A DNA stretch of 64,000 bases from Gemmatimonadota bacterium (GTDB lineage: Bacteria; Gemmatimonadota; Gemmatimonadetes; Longimicrobiales; Gaopeijiaceae), in the NCBI GenBank assembly GCA_028873845.1, contig JAPPNO010000104.1:1-64000 (forward strand). The letters run 5' to 3'. Below are positions 35,832 to 43,972 of the stretch, piece after piece. Position 1 is the stretch's first letter, and every line of letters starts with the position of its first letter. Below the pieces are notes generated by a model, which worked only from the letters and a program-made list of their open reading frames with translations, was not told where the DNA came from and did no database searches. The translations under genes and the position numbers were made by a program.

Positions 35832-36665
35832 ATGTCGGATCCGTACAGGGAAGCCACCCGCAACGAAACCGGGCGCAGGAGCCCTCTCTCCGGTCCCGTT
35901 CTGCTTGCAGGCGGGGTCTTCATGTCGCTGCTGATTGCCGTGCTCGTATGGATGGTCGTGGGCAGGGGAGGGTCGTTCGAAGCGTCGCCCGGAGCGGTGA
36001 CGGAGTTGAACTTCCGGCAGGCGACGGCACGGGCCGCGGCCGTCGGTGCGGTCATGCGGGCACCTCGACCACGCACGGGACTGCAGGTCGGGGTGACCCA
36101 CGGGCTTGCCGACGCCCGGCAGCTCTCCAGGGCCGCGGCGGCTGTGCTGGGGTCGATTCTGGAGGACGAGGGCTACACCGTCACCCCGCGTGATGAACAC
36201 GCCGACTTCAGCCTCGATGTCACACGGCAGACCGGTGATCGGACGCGATCGGATCGATTGTCGATCCCTGTGGTTGCGGACCGGATTGAAAGGGTAACAC
36301 GAAGGGACTCACGGCTGATGTCCGGAGCTCCGGGCCTCCCCAACTGGGTGCCCGTGTACCCCGGGGCCCGCATGTTCGTCCGGGGATCGCGCCATTCCAC
36401 CGGTGCCCTGGACTATGTCGGTCTCGTCGCGGAGGCCGGTGCCGGTGAGATCGTCGACTGGTATGAGGACGTTGCGCGGTGGATCGAGGAAGATGTGGGG
36501 GACCCTTCTCTCCAGGCCGAGAGGCGGGTCGCGACGGTCCGGATGGGTCCCGACGGCAGGGTGCGGGAAAGGTTCGCGATGCGTTGGGACGATCGGATGG
36601 TGTCGCTTGTCATCACCGAAGACGAGTACGGGGACAGCATGGTTGTCCTGATCTTCAGGGGGTGA
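35832..36665 (+). CDS. Membrane-anchored protein with WVPVYPG motif, copy 1
   Basis: Function not recognised. The 277 residues contain one membrane helix at about 24-44, preceded by a charged N-terminus, so the rest should lie outside the cytoplasm. Domain-like region one (about 55-150) includes a DEGYTVTP strand. Region two opens with LPNWVPVYPGAR, continues with an alpha/beta segment (EIVDWYEDVARWIEEDVG), and ends MVSLVITEDEYGDSMVVLIFRG. The following gene has the same order of elements (GGWKVTPAG, then PDWVPVYPGVR, then LLMWYFNWADRIG, then SLLVVLYTK), so the two are diverged paralogues. GGGAGGA lies just before the ATG. They sit between an APC permease and the aldo-keto reductase fusion. 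Confidence 0.7.
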   Translation: MSDPYREATRNETGRRSPLSGPVLLAGGVFMSLLIAVLVWMVVGRGGSFEASPGAVTELNFRQATARAAAVGAVMRAPRPRTGLQVGVTHGLADARQLSRAAAAVLGSILEDEGYTVTPRDEHADFSLDVTRQTGDRTRSDRLSIPVVADRIERVTRRDSRLMSGAPGLPNWVPVYPGARMFVRGSRHSTGALDYVGLVAEAGAGEIVDWYEDVARWIEEDVGDPSLQAERRVATVRMGPDGRVRERFAMRWDDRMVSLVITEDEYGDSMVVLIFRG

Positions 36666-36735
36666 CCGCCGACGAAGGGCCCCCGCACGACGGCCGTAGC
36701 GAGTGTGCACATATCCAGGATCAAGGGGGTTGAGA

Positions 36736-37509
36736 ATGTCGTTGGCATTGAACGGAGGTGCGTTGCGAGGTAGCCGCAGGATCTCCCGGTTCACCACGGT
36801 CGCTCTCGCCGTGGGGTGCCAGTTGGTGGTGGTGGGTGGGGCAGCGCCGAAAGCCGCCTGCCTCCAGGAGAACGAGCCGGCTGCGGGCGTACGGCAGAGT
36901 GCGGCCCCGGAACTGGCCAGCGCGATCGCGGCGGCGCTGAATTCCGCGTTGGAGGGTGGGGGCTGGAAGGTCACGCCGGCCGGAGAGGGTTCCGGGTTCG
37001 CATTCGAGGTGACCGGTCCGGGCGGAAGATCGATGGAATTCGAGCTCCCCGACCTGACCGATATTCTCGGCAGGGTGTCGCGCGGTGAAGCCGGCTTCGC
37101 GGAGTTGGGCGGGGCGGGGATCACGGAACCGGAGCCGCCGCCGGACTGGGTGCCCGTCTATCCCGGCGTGCGCTCTCACATGAACACGTCCATCAGGACC
37201 ACCGATCTCGTCGTTGGCGGAAATGTGTACGTCGCGGGTGCGGGCACGGCGGACCTGTTGATGTGGTACTTCAATTGGGCCGATCGCATCGGCACCCGCG
37301 GAGCGGCGGAGGAGCTGCACATACCCGCTTCGGGTTCGGGTGGCATCGGGCGTTTCGTGCTCTCCTTCGATCTCTGGTCGGTGACGGTGTTCGCGACCGG
37401 GGACGGCCGCGGTTCCAGCCTCCTCGTCGTCCTCTACACGAAGTTTGCCGAGGGCGGGAAGGTCTCGGCGGGAGACCCGGCTTCGGCGGGTGGAAGCCGA
37501 TCCCGGTGA
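36736..37509 (+). CDS. Exported protein with WVPVYPG motif, copy 2
   Basis: Diverged paralogue of the preceding gene (257 residues). The N-terminus is basic and hydrophobic (signal or anchor, about 15-45, with Cys residues but no clean lipobox). Then come a GGWKVTPAGEGSGFAFEVTG strand pair, the shared PDWVPVYPGVR motif, and a TADLLMWYFNWADRI helix in the same place as in copy 1. The WVPVYPG string, followed by a Trp-rich helix and a closing beta-strand, looks like a small repeated fold. The start ATG follows GGGGTTGAG. The stop is 4 nt before the GTG of the aldo-keto reductase fusion, so these are probably translated together. Confidence 0.68.
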   Translation: MSLALNGGALRGSRRISRFTTVALAVGCQLVVVGGAAPKAACLQENEPAAGVRQSAAPELASAIAAALNSALEGGGWKVTPAGEGSGFAFEVTGPGGRSMEFELPDLTDILGRVSRGEAGFAELGGAGITEPEPPPDWVPVYPGVRSHMNTSIRTTDLVVGGNVYVAGAGTADLLMWYFNWADRIGTRGAAEELHIPASGSGGIGRFVLSFDLWSVTVFATGDGRGSSLLVVLYTKFAEGGKVSAGDPASAGGSRSR

Positions 37510-37513
37510 CAGC

Positions 37514-39085
37514 GTGACCGCGGCCATGGAGGGTGGCCTCGCGAAGAGCCCCCGTGCCCTCCTCGCCCCCGGCCTCGAAATCTCCCGGGTCGTGACCGGG
37601 CTCTGGCAGGTGGCGGACCAGGAACGCGGTGGGACGGCCCTCGATCCAGCCGCCGCCGCCCGCGCGATGGACCCCTATGCCGACGCGGGGCTCACCACCT
37701 TCGACATGGCCGACCATTACGGTTCGGCCGAGGTGATTGCGGGAGCTTTCGCGGCGCGCCGCGACGATGTCCGGCTTCTCACCAAGTGGGTGCCGGAGCC
37801 GGGCGCCTGCAGCCCGCAGGCGGTGGCCGCGGCGGTCGACCGCGCTCTGGGCCGTCTCGGCACCGGCCGGATCGATCTCCTGCAGTTCCACGCCTGGAAC
37901 TACGCCGATCCCGGCTGGCTGGACTGCCTCTTCGAGTTGGCCGAACACCGGGCGGCGGGCCGCATCCGCCACCTCGGACTGACCAACTGCGACGCCGTCC
38001 ACCTCGACATGGCCGTGCGCAGCGGCGTGCCGATCGTCTCCAACCAGGTGTGCTTCTCGCTGCTGGACCGAAGGGCGGCGGGCGCGATGACCGAGGTTTG
38101 CCGGCGACATGGGGTGGCGCTGCTGGCCTACGGCACGCTGGCCGGAGGCTTCCTGAGCGAACGGTGGCTGGGGTGCCCCGAGCCGCTGATCGACGAGTCG
38201 CTGACGTGGTCGCAGATGAAGTACCGCCGCTTCATCGACCAGGCGGGGGGGTGGGATCGGTTCCAGGGGTTGCTGGAGGTGGTGTCCCGGGTGGCCGGGC
38301 GGTTGGGCGAGAGCAACCCTGACGTAACGTTAGGGTTGGCGGAAGAGACGCGGAGTGGCCCTCACGTAACGTCAGGGTTGGCGGAAGACACGGCCGTCTC
38401 GGGATCGCCGGGCGTGTCCATGGCCAATGTGGCCTGTCGCTACGTGCTGGAGCAGGCGGCAGTGGCGGGAATCATCGTGGGCGCGCGGTTGGGCGAGCGG
38501 AGCCACATCGAAGACAATCTCGGCCTCTTTCGCTTCTCGCTCGACGACGAGGCCCGCCGCGATCTGGACGCGGCGTGCGCAGCGCTGGCCCCGATCCCCG
38601 GCGACTGCGGCGACGAGTACCGCCGCCCCCCCTTTCTCACCGCCTCGGGCGACCTCAGCCACCACCTCACGCACCTCCCGCCGCCCTACCCGGTGCGGCG
38701 GTCCGGCAGCGCCGAACTCGTGTCCAGCGGGACGCCCTGGGAGGAGATGGCCGGGTACAGCCGCGCCGTGCGCAAGGGCGGCCGGATTCACGTCGCGGGG
38801 ACCACGGCCAGCCACGGCGGCCGCCTGATCGGGGGACGGGACCCGGCCGCCCAGACCCACTTCATCATCGACAAGGTGGAGGGGGCGCTGCAGTCGCTCG
38901 GTGCGGGACTGGCCGACGTGGTGCGGACCCGCGTGTACATCCGCGAGGGAGTGGACTGGGAGCTGGTGGCGCGGGCGCACGGGGCGCGTTTCGGCGAAAT
39001 CCGTCCCGCGAACACGCTGGTGCACGCCAACACCGTCGGCGAGGAGCTGCTGGTCGAGATCGAGGCCGAGGCGGAGGTGTCGTGA
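37514..39085 (+). CDS. Aldo-keto reductase fused to a RidA-like domain
   Basis: A two-domain protein (about 523 residues). Residues about 15-390 form an aldo-keto reductase barrel with the complete tetrad: Asp and Tyr in FDMADHYG, Lys in RLLTK, His in LLQFHAW. An atypical insertion interrupts it at about 268-296. Residues about 405-523 form a RidA/YjgF-type domain (KGGRIHVAGTTA...VEGALQSLGAGLADVVRTRVY...LLVEIEAEA). In this domain the position of the usual catalytic Arg (P-A-R-T/S) reads PANT, so the RidA half may not be an active deaminase. The start is GTG at 37514, or ATG at 37526 four codons in. Such a fusion may link carbonyl reduction with reactive-intermediate removal; that is inference. 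Confidence 0.85.
   Translation: MTAAMEGGLAKSPRALLAPGLEISRVVTGLWQVADQERGGTALDPAAAARAMDPYADAGLTTFDMADHYGSAEVIAGAFAARRDDVRLLTKWVPEPGACSPQAVAAAVDRALGRLGTGRIDLLQFHAWNYADPGWLDCLFELAEHRAAGRIRHLGLTNCDAVHLDMAVRSGVPIVSNQVCFSLLDRRAAGAMTEVCRRHGVALLAYGTLAGGFLSERWLGCPEPLIDESLTWSQMKYRRFIDQAGGWDRFQGLLEVVSRVAGRLGESNPDVTLGLAEETRSGPHVTSGLAEDTAVSGSPGVSMANVACRYVLEQAAVAGIIVGARLGERSHIEDNLGLFRFSLDDEARRDLDAACAALAPIPGDCGDEYRRPPFLTASGDLSHHLTHLPPPYPVRRSGSAELVSSGTPWEEMAGYSRAVRKGGRIHVAGTTASHGGRLIGGRDPAAQTHFIIDKVEGALQSLGAGLADVVRTRVYIREGVDWELVARAHGARFGEIRPANTLVHANTVGEELLVEIEAEAEVS
38317..38400 (+). repeat. 42-bp tandem duplication within the aldo-keto reductase gene
   Basis: Two adjacent 42-nt units (38317-38358 and 38359-38400) match almost perfectly over the first 34 nt. 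Each begins with an inverted repeat, CCCTGACGTAACGTTAGGG in the first and CCCTCACGTAACGTCAGGG in the second. The 42-nt period keeps the frame (14 codons: PDVTLGLAEET... / PHVTSGLAEDT...). Confidence 0.85.
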
Positions 39086-39122
39086 GCGGCGCGATGCCTG
39101 CCCGGCCCGGCGACCCTCGGGG

Positions 39123-39794
39123 ATGGTTCCTTCCGTGAGCACCGCGATCCGCGTGCCGCTCCCCGTGGCCAACCCGTTGCCGCCGAAGGTCATTCTCTTC
39201 GACCTTCTTTCCGCCCTGCTCGATTCATGGTCCCTGTGGGACGGGATCGCCGGGGGGGAGGAGGCGGGGCGGCGGTGGCGCATGGAGTACCTTGAGCGCA
39301 CCTACGCCACGGGCGCCTACGTCCCGTACCTGGACCTGGTGGCGGATTCGGCGGAGGCGGTGGGGCTGTCCCGTGCGCGTGCCGCCGAACTCGAGGCCCG
39401 CTGGGACGAGCTGGCGCCGTGGCCGGGGTTGGAACCGGTGCTCCGGGAGCTGGCCCGGGACAGGCCGCTGGGCGTCGTGACCAACTGCTCGGAGTTGCTC
39501 GGCCGCCGGGCGGCCGCCCTGGCGGGGGACCACTTCAGCGCCGTGGTCACCGCCGAATCCGCCGGCTTCTACAAGCCCGATCCCCGTATCTACATGGCCG
39601 GAGCCGGGGCTCTGCGCGCGCGCCCGGACGAAGTGCTTTTCGTCGCGGGCTCCCCCTTCGATGTCGTCGGCGCCCACGGCGCCGGCCTGAGCGTTGTCTG
39701 GCACAACCCGGCGAAACTGGCGGGGGCCGAAGCCGGGCGGCGAGCGGTCGCGGTCCTTCGGAATCCGGCGGACATCCGGACCCTGCTGGCGTGA
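39123..39794 (+). CDS. HAD-superfamily hydrolase (haloacid dehalogenase-like)
   Basis: Cytosolic HAD-fold hydrolase, about 223 residues with a helical cap after motif I. Motif I is ILFDLLSALLDSW: the nucleophile Asp is kept, but the second Asp of the phosphatase DxD is Leu, a pattern closer to dehalogenases than phosphatases. Motif II is VVTNCS, motif III the Lys in FYKPDPRIY, and motif IV is VAGSPFDVVGAHGAG, with a single acidic residue. ATG at 39123 or GTG at 39135 could start. It is 37 nt after the aldo-keto reductase/RidA fusion and probably in its operon. Substrate unknown: a 2-haloacid or a small phosphate ester are both possible. Confidence 0.82.
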   Translation: MVPSVSTAIRVPLPVANPLPPKVILFDLLSALLDSWSLWDGIAGGEEAGRRWRMEYLERTYATGAYVPYLDLVADSAEAVGLSRARAAELEARWDELAPWPGLEPVLRELARDRPLGVVTNCSELLGRRAAALAGDHFSAVVTAESAGFYKPDPRIYMAGAGALRARPDEVLFVAGSPFDVVGAHGAGLSVVWHNPAKLAGAEAGRRAVAVLRNPADIRTLLA

Positions 39795-39940
39795 CGCCCA
39801 CGCGGCATTACCTTGCAGCGTCGGCGTCCCGTGCCGGCGGTCCCCCACAGCCGGCCGGCAAGCGCCTTCTCCGCTCCCGTTGCGCGCGCGAATTGCCCCG
39901 GGCAGCTTCACGTCGCTTTCCCACAGGAGGAATGCTCCAA

Positions 39941-40606
39941 ATGTCCAATCGACTTCGCCTGATCACCATACCCGTTCTCCTGGCCGTCACCGCCTGCCTG
40001 CCCGACGTGGCCCTCGAGACCGACGCCCAGAAGGCCAGCTACGGGATCGGCCGGAACATCGGCAACTCCCTGGTGGACGTTCAGGAACACCTGGACATGA
40101 TGGCGCTGATGATGGGGGTCACCGACGCCCTCAACGAGATGGACCCCGCGCTCACCGACGAGGAGATCGAGACCGCGCTGGTTGCCTTCAACGAGATGGT
40201 GCAAGAGTCGGCGAGAGAGCAGGGCGCGACGGAGGGGGCGGCGTATCTGGAGGAGAATGCGGCCCGGGAAGGGGTGATCGTCACCGAATCCGGGCTTCAG
40301 TACGAAGTGCTGCACGAGGGGGACGGCCCGTCGCCCGTTTCGGGACAGAGCGTGACGATTCACTACAGCGGCACGCTGCCGGACGGAAGCGAGTTCGACT
40401 CGTCGCACAGCCGTGGGGCACCTGCCACCCTCGACGTGGACGCCTTCGTCAGTGGTTTCTCCGAAGCGCTGAAGCTGATGAGGGTGGGGGGCCGGATGCG
40501 TGCGGTCATCCCGAGTGACCTGGCGTACGGGCCGGACGGGAGGCCCCCGCTCATCGCGCCGAACCAGGTGCTGGTGTTCGAAATCGAGCTGCTGGCGGTG
40601 GAGTAG
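39941..40606 (+). CDS. FKBP-type peptidyl-prolyl isomerase lipoprotein (FkpA/Mip-like)
   Basis: Periplasmic folding catalyst. The AGGAGG at 39925-39930 is spaced correctly (10 nt) for the ATG at 39941; the earlier ATG at 39932 is too close. The 221-residue protein has a signal with lipobox LLAVTAC, an FkpA-type N-terminal helical dimerisation domain (KASYGIGRNIGNSL...), then an FKBP domain from about residue 112 (ESGLQYEVLHEGDG, VTIHYSGTLPDGSEFDSS, then YGPDGRPPLIAPNQVLVFEIELL). The key aromatic and Asp residues of the FKBP pocket (HYSG, EFDSS) are present. It is convergent with the APC permease next to it; the 146-nt gap upstream likely holds its own promoter. Confidence 0.92.
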   Translation: MSNRLRLITIPVLLAVTACLPDVALETDAQKASYGIGRNIGNSLVDVQEHLDMMALMMGVTDALNEMDPALTDEEIETALVAFNEMVQESAREQGATEGAAYLEENAAREGVIVTESGLQYEVLHEGDGPSPVSGQSVTIHYSGTLPDGSEFDSSHSRGAPATLDVDAFVSGFSEALKLMRVGGRMRAVIPSDLAYGPDGRPPLIAPNQVLVFEIELLAVE

Positions 40607-40611
40607 CTTTT

Positions 40612-41934
40612 TCACCGCCCCCCCCGGGCGATCAGGTGGAGGACGAGCCCGCTCCCGATCAGCGGTACCGCCATCAACGCCTCGGCGGGCCTGTCCATGG
40701 CGATGTAGGCCAGCGTACAGAGCGTCAGCCCGATGTAGACGAGCGGCGTGAAGGGGAACCCCCAGGCCCGGTAGGGACGCCCGGCGTCCGGCTCGCGCAC
40801 CCGCAGCACGAAAACGCCTGCCACCGTCAGAAGGCTGTTCAGCCCCAGGGTGAAGCCCGCGAAGACCAGGATCGTCTCGAACGAAGCGGTCACGATGAAG
40901 AGCAGTGAGAGCGCGGCCTGCGTGAGGATCGCGACCGCGGGGATGCCGTCGCGGTTGGTGCGGCTCAGCCGCCGGAACAGGGGGTAGTCCTCGCCGATCA
41001 CCTGGAGCACGCGGGGCCCCGCCATGACCATCGCGCTCACCGTGGAGACCAGGAGCACGGCCAGCGCAACGCCCATGATCGCGGCGCCGGAAGGGCCGAA
41101 GGCGTGGGACGCGGCGACGTAGCCGACCTCGAGCCTGCCCGCCATCGCGTCCATCGGGGCCGCCTTCAGGAAGGCGTAGTTGAGGCTGACGTAGAGCACC
41201 GTGACCAGGAGGGTGCCGCCGCCCAGCACACGCGGCAGGGTGCGTTGCGGGTCCGCCAGTTCCCCGGTCAGGTACGTTGCCGCGTTCCAGCCGGTGTAGG
41301 CGTAGGAAACGTAGATGAGCGAGACGGCGAAGGCGCCGCTGAAGACGAGTGCTCCGTCGCCCGCCACGGGGAGCAGCGAGACCGGCTGGGCAGGGTCGGC
41401 GAGGGCGACCGCGGCGACGCAGAAGGCCAGGATCAGGACCACCTTGACGGTCGTGAAGCCGCGCTGGAAGAGGCTGGAGCTGCGATAGGTGGTGGCGTGG
41501 ACTCCGGTCAGCAGTGCCACCAGGCCCGCCCCGAGCCAGGTGGGCGAAAGGGCGGGGAAGACCGATGCCAGGTATGTCCCGAAGGTGATGGCGGCCAGCG
41601 CCGTGGGCGCCGCGAATCCGATGGTCGCCGAGATCCAGCCCGAAACGAGTCCGACCACTGGGTGGTAGATGCGCGAAAGGAAGGTGTACTCGCCGCCGGA
41701 ACGGGGAATGGCCGCGCCGAGTTCCGCGTAGGAGACGGCGCCGCAGAAGGCGGCCGCGCCCCCCACGACCCAGAGGAGGAGCAGGGGGAAGGTGGACCGG
41801 ATGTCCAGGAGCTGGAAGCCGAGGCTGGTGAAGACGCCGGTGCCGATCATGTTGGCGACCACGACGGCGGTTGCGGCGTACGGGCCATAGCCGTTTCGCG
41901 GTGTTGGGGCCGCCGCCGCGGGGGCGGAGTTCAT
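40612..41934 (-). CDS. APC-superfamily amino acid permease
   Basis: Inner-membrane transporter of the APC superfamily (440 residues, about 12 helices). It shows the helix-1 motif ANMIGTGVFTSLG, the AAFCGAVSYAELGAAIPRSGGEYTFLSRIYHP segment, and the helix-6 SYAYTGWNAATYLTGELADPQRTLPR motif of the LAT/cationic amino acid group. A longer open frame exists to 42135, but the ATG at 41934 with GGAG upstream is preferred because the extra residues are Arg/Ser-rich and antisense to the divergent gene. It is transcribed divergently from the LOG-family gene; the ~100-nt gap must hold both promoters. Substrate not predictable. Confidence 0.9.
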   Translation of the reverse strand: MNSAPAAAAPTPRNGYGPYAATAVVVANMIGTGVFTSLGFQLLDIRSTFPLLLLWVVGGAAAFCGAVSYAELGAAIPRSGGEYTFLSRIYHPVVGLVSGWISATIGFAAPTALAAITFGTYLASVFPALSPTWLGAGLVALLTGVHATTYRSSSLFQRGFTTVKVVLILAFCVAAVALADPAQPVSLLPVAGDGALVFSGAFAVSLIYVSYAYTGWNAATYLTGELADPQRTLPRVLGGGTLLVTVLYVSLNYAFLKAAPMDAMAGRLEVGYVAASHAFGPSGAAIMGVALAVLLVSTVSAMVMAGPRVLQVIGEDYPLFRRLSRTNRDGIPAVAILTQAALSLLFIVTASFETILVFAGFTLGLNSLLTVAGVFVLRVREPDAGRPYRAWGFPFTPLVYIGLTLCTLAYIAMDRPAEALMAVPLIGSGLVLHLIARGGR

Positions 41935-42033
41935 TGGCGTGGGGACTCCGGAGGCGCGAGGTTTCAGCGGAACGATCGCCGGGACGCTCGTTCGACACCG
42001 AAAACTCTTTCTCCAACGTGTTTTGAACCACCC

Positions 42034-42579
42034 TTGAAACGACTTCCCATCGTCGGGGTGATGGGTGCGGGAGCCCACGCCCACGAAGACCTGGCCGTGC
42101 CGCTGGGACGGCAGCTCGCCCGGCTCGGTGTCCACCTGCTGACCGGTGGCGGCTCAGGGGTCATGACGTCGGTGTCGCGGGCGTTTTCGGAGGTGGAGGA
42201 CCGCGCGGGACTGGTGATCGGAGTGTTGCCGCTGGCGGAGGCCATCGGGGTTCCCGGGGCCGGGGAAGGCTACCCGCACCCCTGGGTGGAAGTGCCGGTC
42301 CGGACGCATCTGGGCAAACTGGGCGCGGATACGTTCTCGCGAAACCACGTCAACGTACTGACCTCGGATGTTGTGGTCGCGCTGCCGGGAAGCTCCGGCA
42401 CGGCCTCCGAAGTCGCGCTCTCGATCCATTACGGACGCCCCCTCGTTCTCTTCGGCGACCTGAACCGCGCCCGTGATCTCCCGGGCACGGTCGCTACCGC
42501 AACCTCCGTCGACGAGGTCATCGCCTTCGTGCGAAACGCGCTCGCACGGATGGGCGGGTCCGCCCCGCCCCCGTCGTGA
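42034..42579 (+). CDS. LOG/SLOG-family Rossmann protein (lysine decarboxylase-like)
   Basis: Rossmann-fold protein of the SLOG/LOG group, 181 residues. It shows IVGVMGAGA near the start, LTGGGSGVM, and PGSSGTASE in place of the LOG signature PGGxGTxxE. LOG enzymes hydrolyse cytokinin-type nucleotide monophosphates, while related SLOG proteins bind nucleotides or molybdenum cofactor without catalysis. The change of the second Gly to Ser in the signature leaves activity open. The start is taken as TTG at 42034 because it directly precedes the first beta-strand. Its stop overlaps the next gene's GTG by 4 nt, so it is translationally coupled to the divergent aminotransferase. Confidence 0.8.
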   Translation: MKRLPIVGVMGAGAHAHEDLAVPLGRQLARLGVHLLTGGGSGVMTSVSRAFSEVEDRAGLVIGVLPLAEAIGVPGAGEGYPHPWVEVPVRTHLGKLGADTFSRNHVNVLTSDVVVALPGSSGTASEVALSIHYGRPLVLFGDLNRARDLPGTVATATSVDEVIAFVRNALARMGGSAPPPS

Positions 42580-43751
42580 GCGCACCCCCGCCCCGTCCCG
42601 CCTCCCGTCTTGACGACATCGAGGGCTTCTCGATCGACCGGGTCGCGCGTGCCGCCGGGACGGACCCGGAAGTCCTTCGTCTCGAGAACCTCGACACGGA
42701 CGTTCCGCCGCCGCGGGCGGTCATCGGTGTCACGCGCGCGGCCGTCAGCCGCACCGACGCCAACAGCTACCTCCCCTTCTTCGGCCTGGACGACCTCCGC
42801 GCGGCCGCGGCCCGCCACGTCACCCGGCAAAGCGGCGTCCACCACGACCCGGACACGCAGACCGTCATCACCGCCGGCGGCACGGAGGGCATGTTCAACG
42901 CGCTGCTCGCCCTCGTCGAACCGGGGGACGAGGTCGTCGTCACCGACCCCACCTACGCGGGCATGATCCATCGCGTCCACCTCGCGGGCGGCGTACCGCG
43001 CTTCGTCCCCTTCGTGGTCCGCGCCGGCCGCTGGACCCTCGACCTGCAGCGCTTCCACGATGCCGTCAACGAGCGGACCCGGGTCGTCTTCCTCATGAAC
43101 CCGTCCATCCCGTCGGGCGCGGTTCTGACCCGCGAGGACTGGGAGGAGGTCGCGCGGGTGTGCGACGGGCGCGGCATCTGGCTCCTCTACAACGCCGCGA
43201 TGGAGCGCATCCTGTTCGGCGGCCGCGAGTACATCCATCCCGCGAGCGTGGGCGGGCTGGCCGACCGGACGATCACGGTGGGGTCCGTGTCGAAGGAGTA
43301 CCGCATGATCGGCTGGCGGGTGGGGTGGGTGGCGGGGCCGCGGCGCATCATGGACCGGATCGGCCTGGTGGGCATCTACAACGTCGTGACGCCGGTGGGG
43401 CTGTCGCAGCCGGGTGCGGTCGCGGCGCTCACGGACCCGGGTGGGGCGGGGGTGGCGGAAGCGGTTGCCGAGTGGGAGCGGCGGTGCGACACCGTGCAGG
43501 CGGAGTTGGCCGGGCTGCCGTTCGTGCGGGCGGACGGCGGGTGGTCGCTGTTGCTGGACACCGGGCGGATGGGGGTTGACGGGGTGGTTGCGTCGGGGCG
43601 GTTGCTGGAGCGGGGGAGGGTCGCGGCCACGCCCATGATCCACTGGGGGCGGGAGAACGCGGGCCAGTACGTGCGGATCGTCTTCAGCAACGAGCCGCCG
43701 GGGCGGCTGGCGGGGCTGGGGGAACGGGTCGCGGACGCATTGCGCCCGTAG
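42576..43751 (+). CDS. Divergent class I aminotransferase-like PLP protein
   Basis: Fold-type-I PLP protein of the class I aminotransferase family (391 residues) with altered cofactor-site residues. The Schiff-base lysine K240 (GSVSKEYRMIGWRVGW) and the late carboxylate Arg (YVRIVFSN) are kept. But the usual NPTG reads IPSG (residues 178-181, Asn replaced by Ile). The usual DEIY reads NAAM, so the Asp that pairs with the PLP nitrogen is Asn206 and the Tyr is Met209. A normal family member is present at 23314-24621 for comparison. The protein may bind PLP differently, catalyse a non-transamination reaction, or be regulatory. GTG starts within the stop codon of the LOG-family gene. Confidence 0.83.
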   Translation: MSAPPPRPASRLDDIEGFSIDRVARAAGTDPEVLRLENLDTDVPPPRAVIGVTRAAVSRTDANSYLPFFGLDDLRAAAARHVTRQSGVHHDPDTQTVITAGGTEGMFNALLALVEPGDEVVVTDPTYAGMIHRVHLAGGVPRFVPFVVRAGRWTLDLQRFHDAVNERTRVVFLMNPSIPSGAVLTREDWEEVARVCDGRGIWLLYNAAMERILFGGREYIHPASVGGLADRTITVGSVSKEYRMIGWRVGWVAGPRRIMDRIGLVGIYNVVTPVGLSQPGAVAALTDPGGAGVAEAVAEWERRCDTVQAELAGLPFVRADGGWSLLLDTGRMGVDGVVASGRLLERGRVAATPMIHWGRENAGQYVRIVFSNEPPGRLAGLGERVADALRP

Positions 43752-43972
43752 GCGAACGGACTGCGTGAGGAGGGCTCCTTCCGTCCGGACCGGTGTATGA
43801 CCTTGCACGTGCGCGAACCCGCGACCGCGCGGCGTCTCGTGCAGCGTTCGGCATAGCGGTTATGATGCATGGCACGGTGAGGCGCCGCGCAGCGCCTCGA
43901 TACCGCACACGGGCCGTGGGTACTTTGCGGTCGCAGCCTCCGCGCCGACCGAATCAAACCAGGGAGGGGACT

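Noticed and set aside
43752-43972. Possible tRNA or small RNA in the leader of the Oar-like receptor
   Set aside because: No cloverleaf, TTCGA-type loop or terminator could be found by eye.
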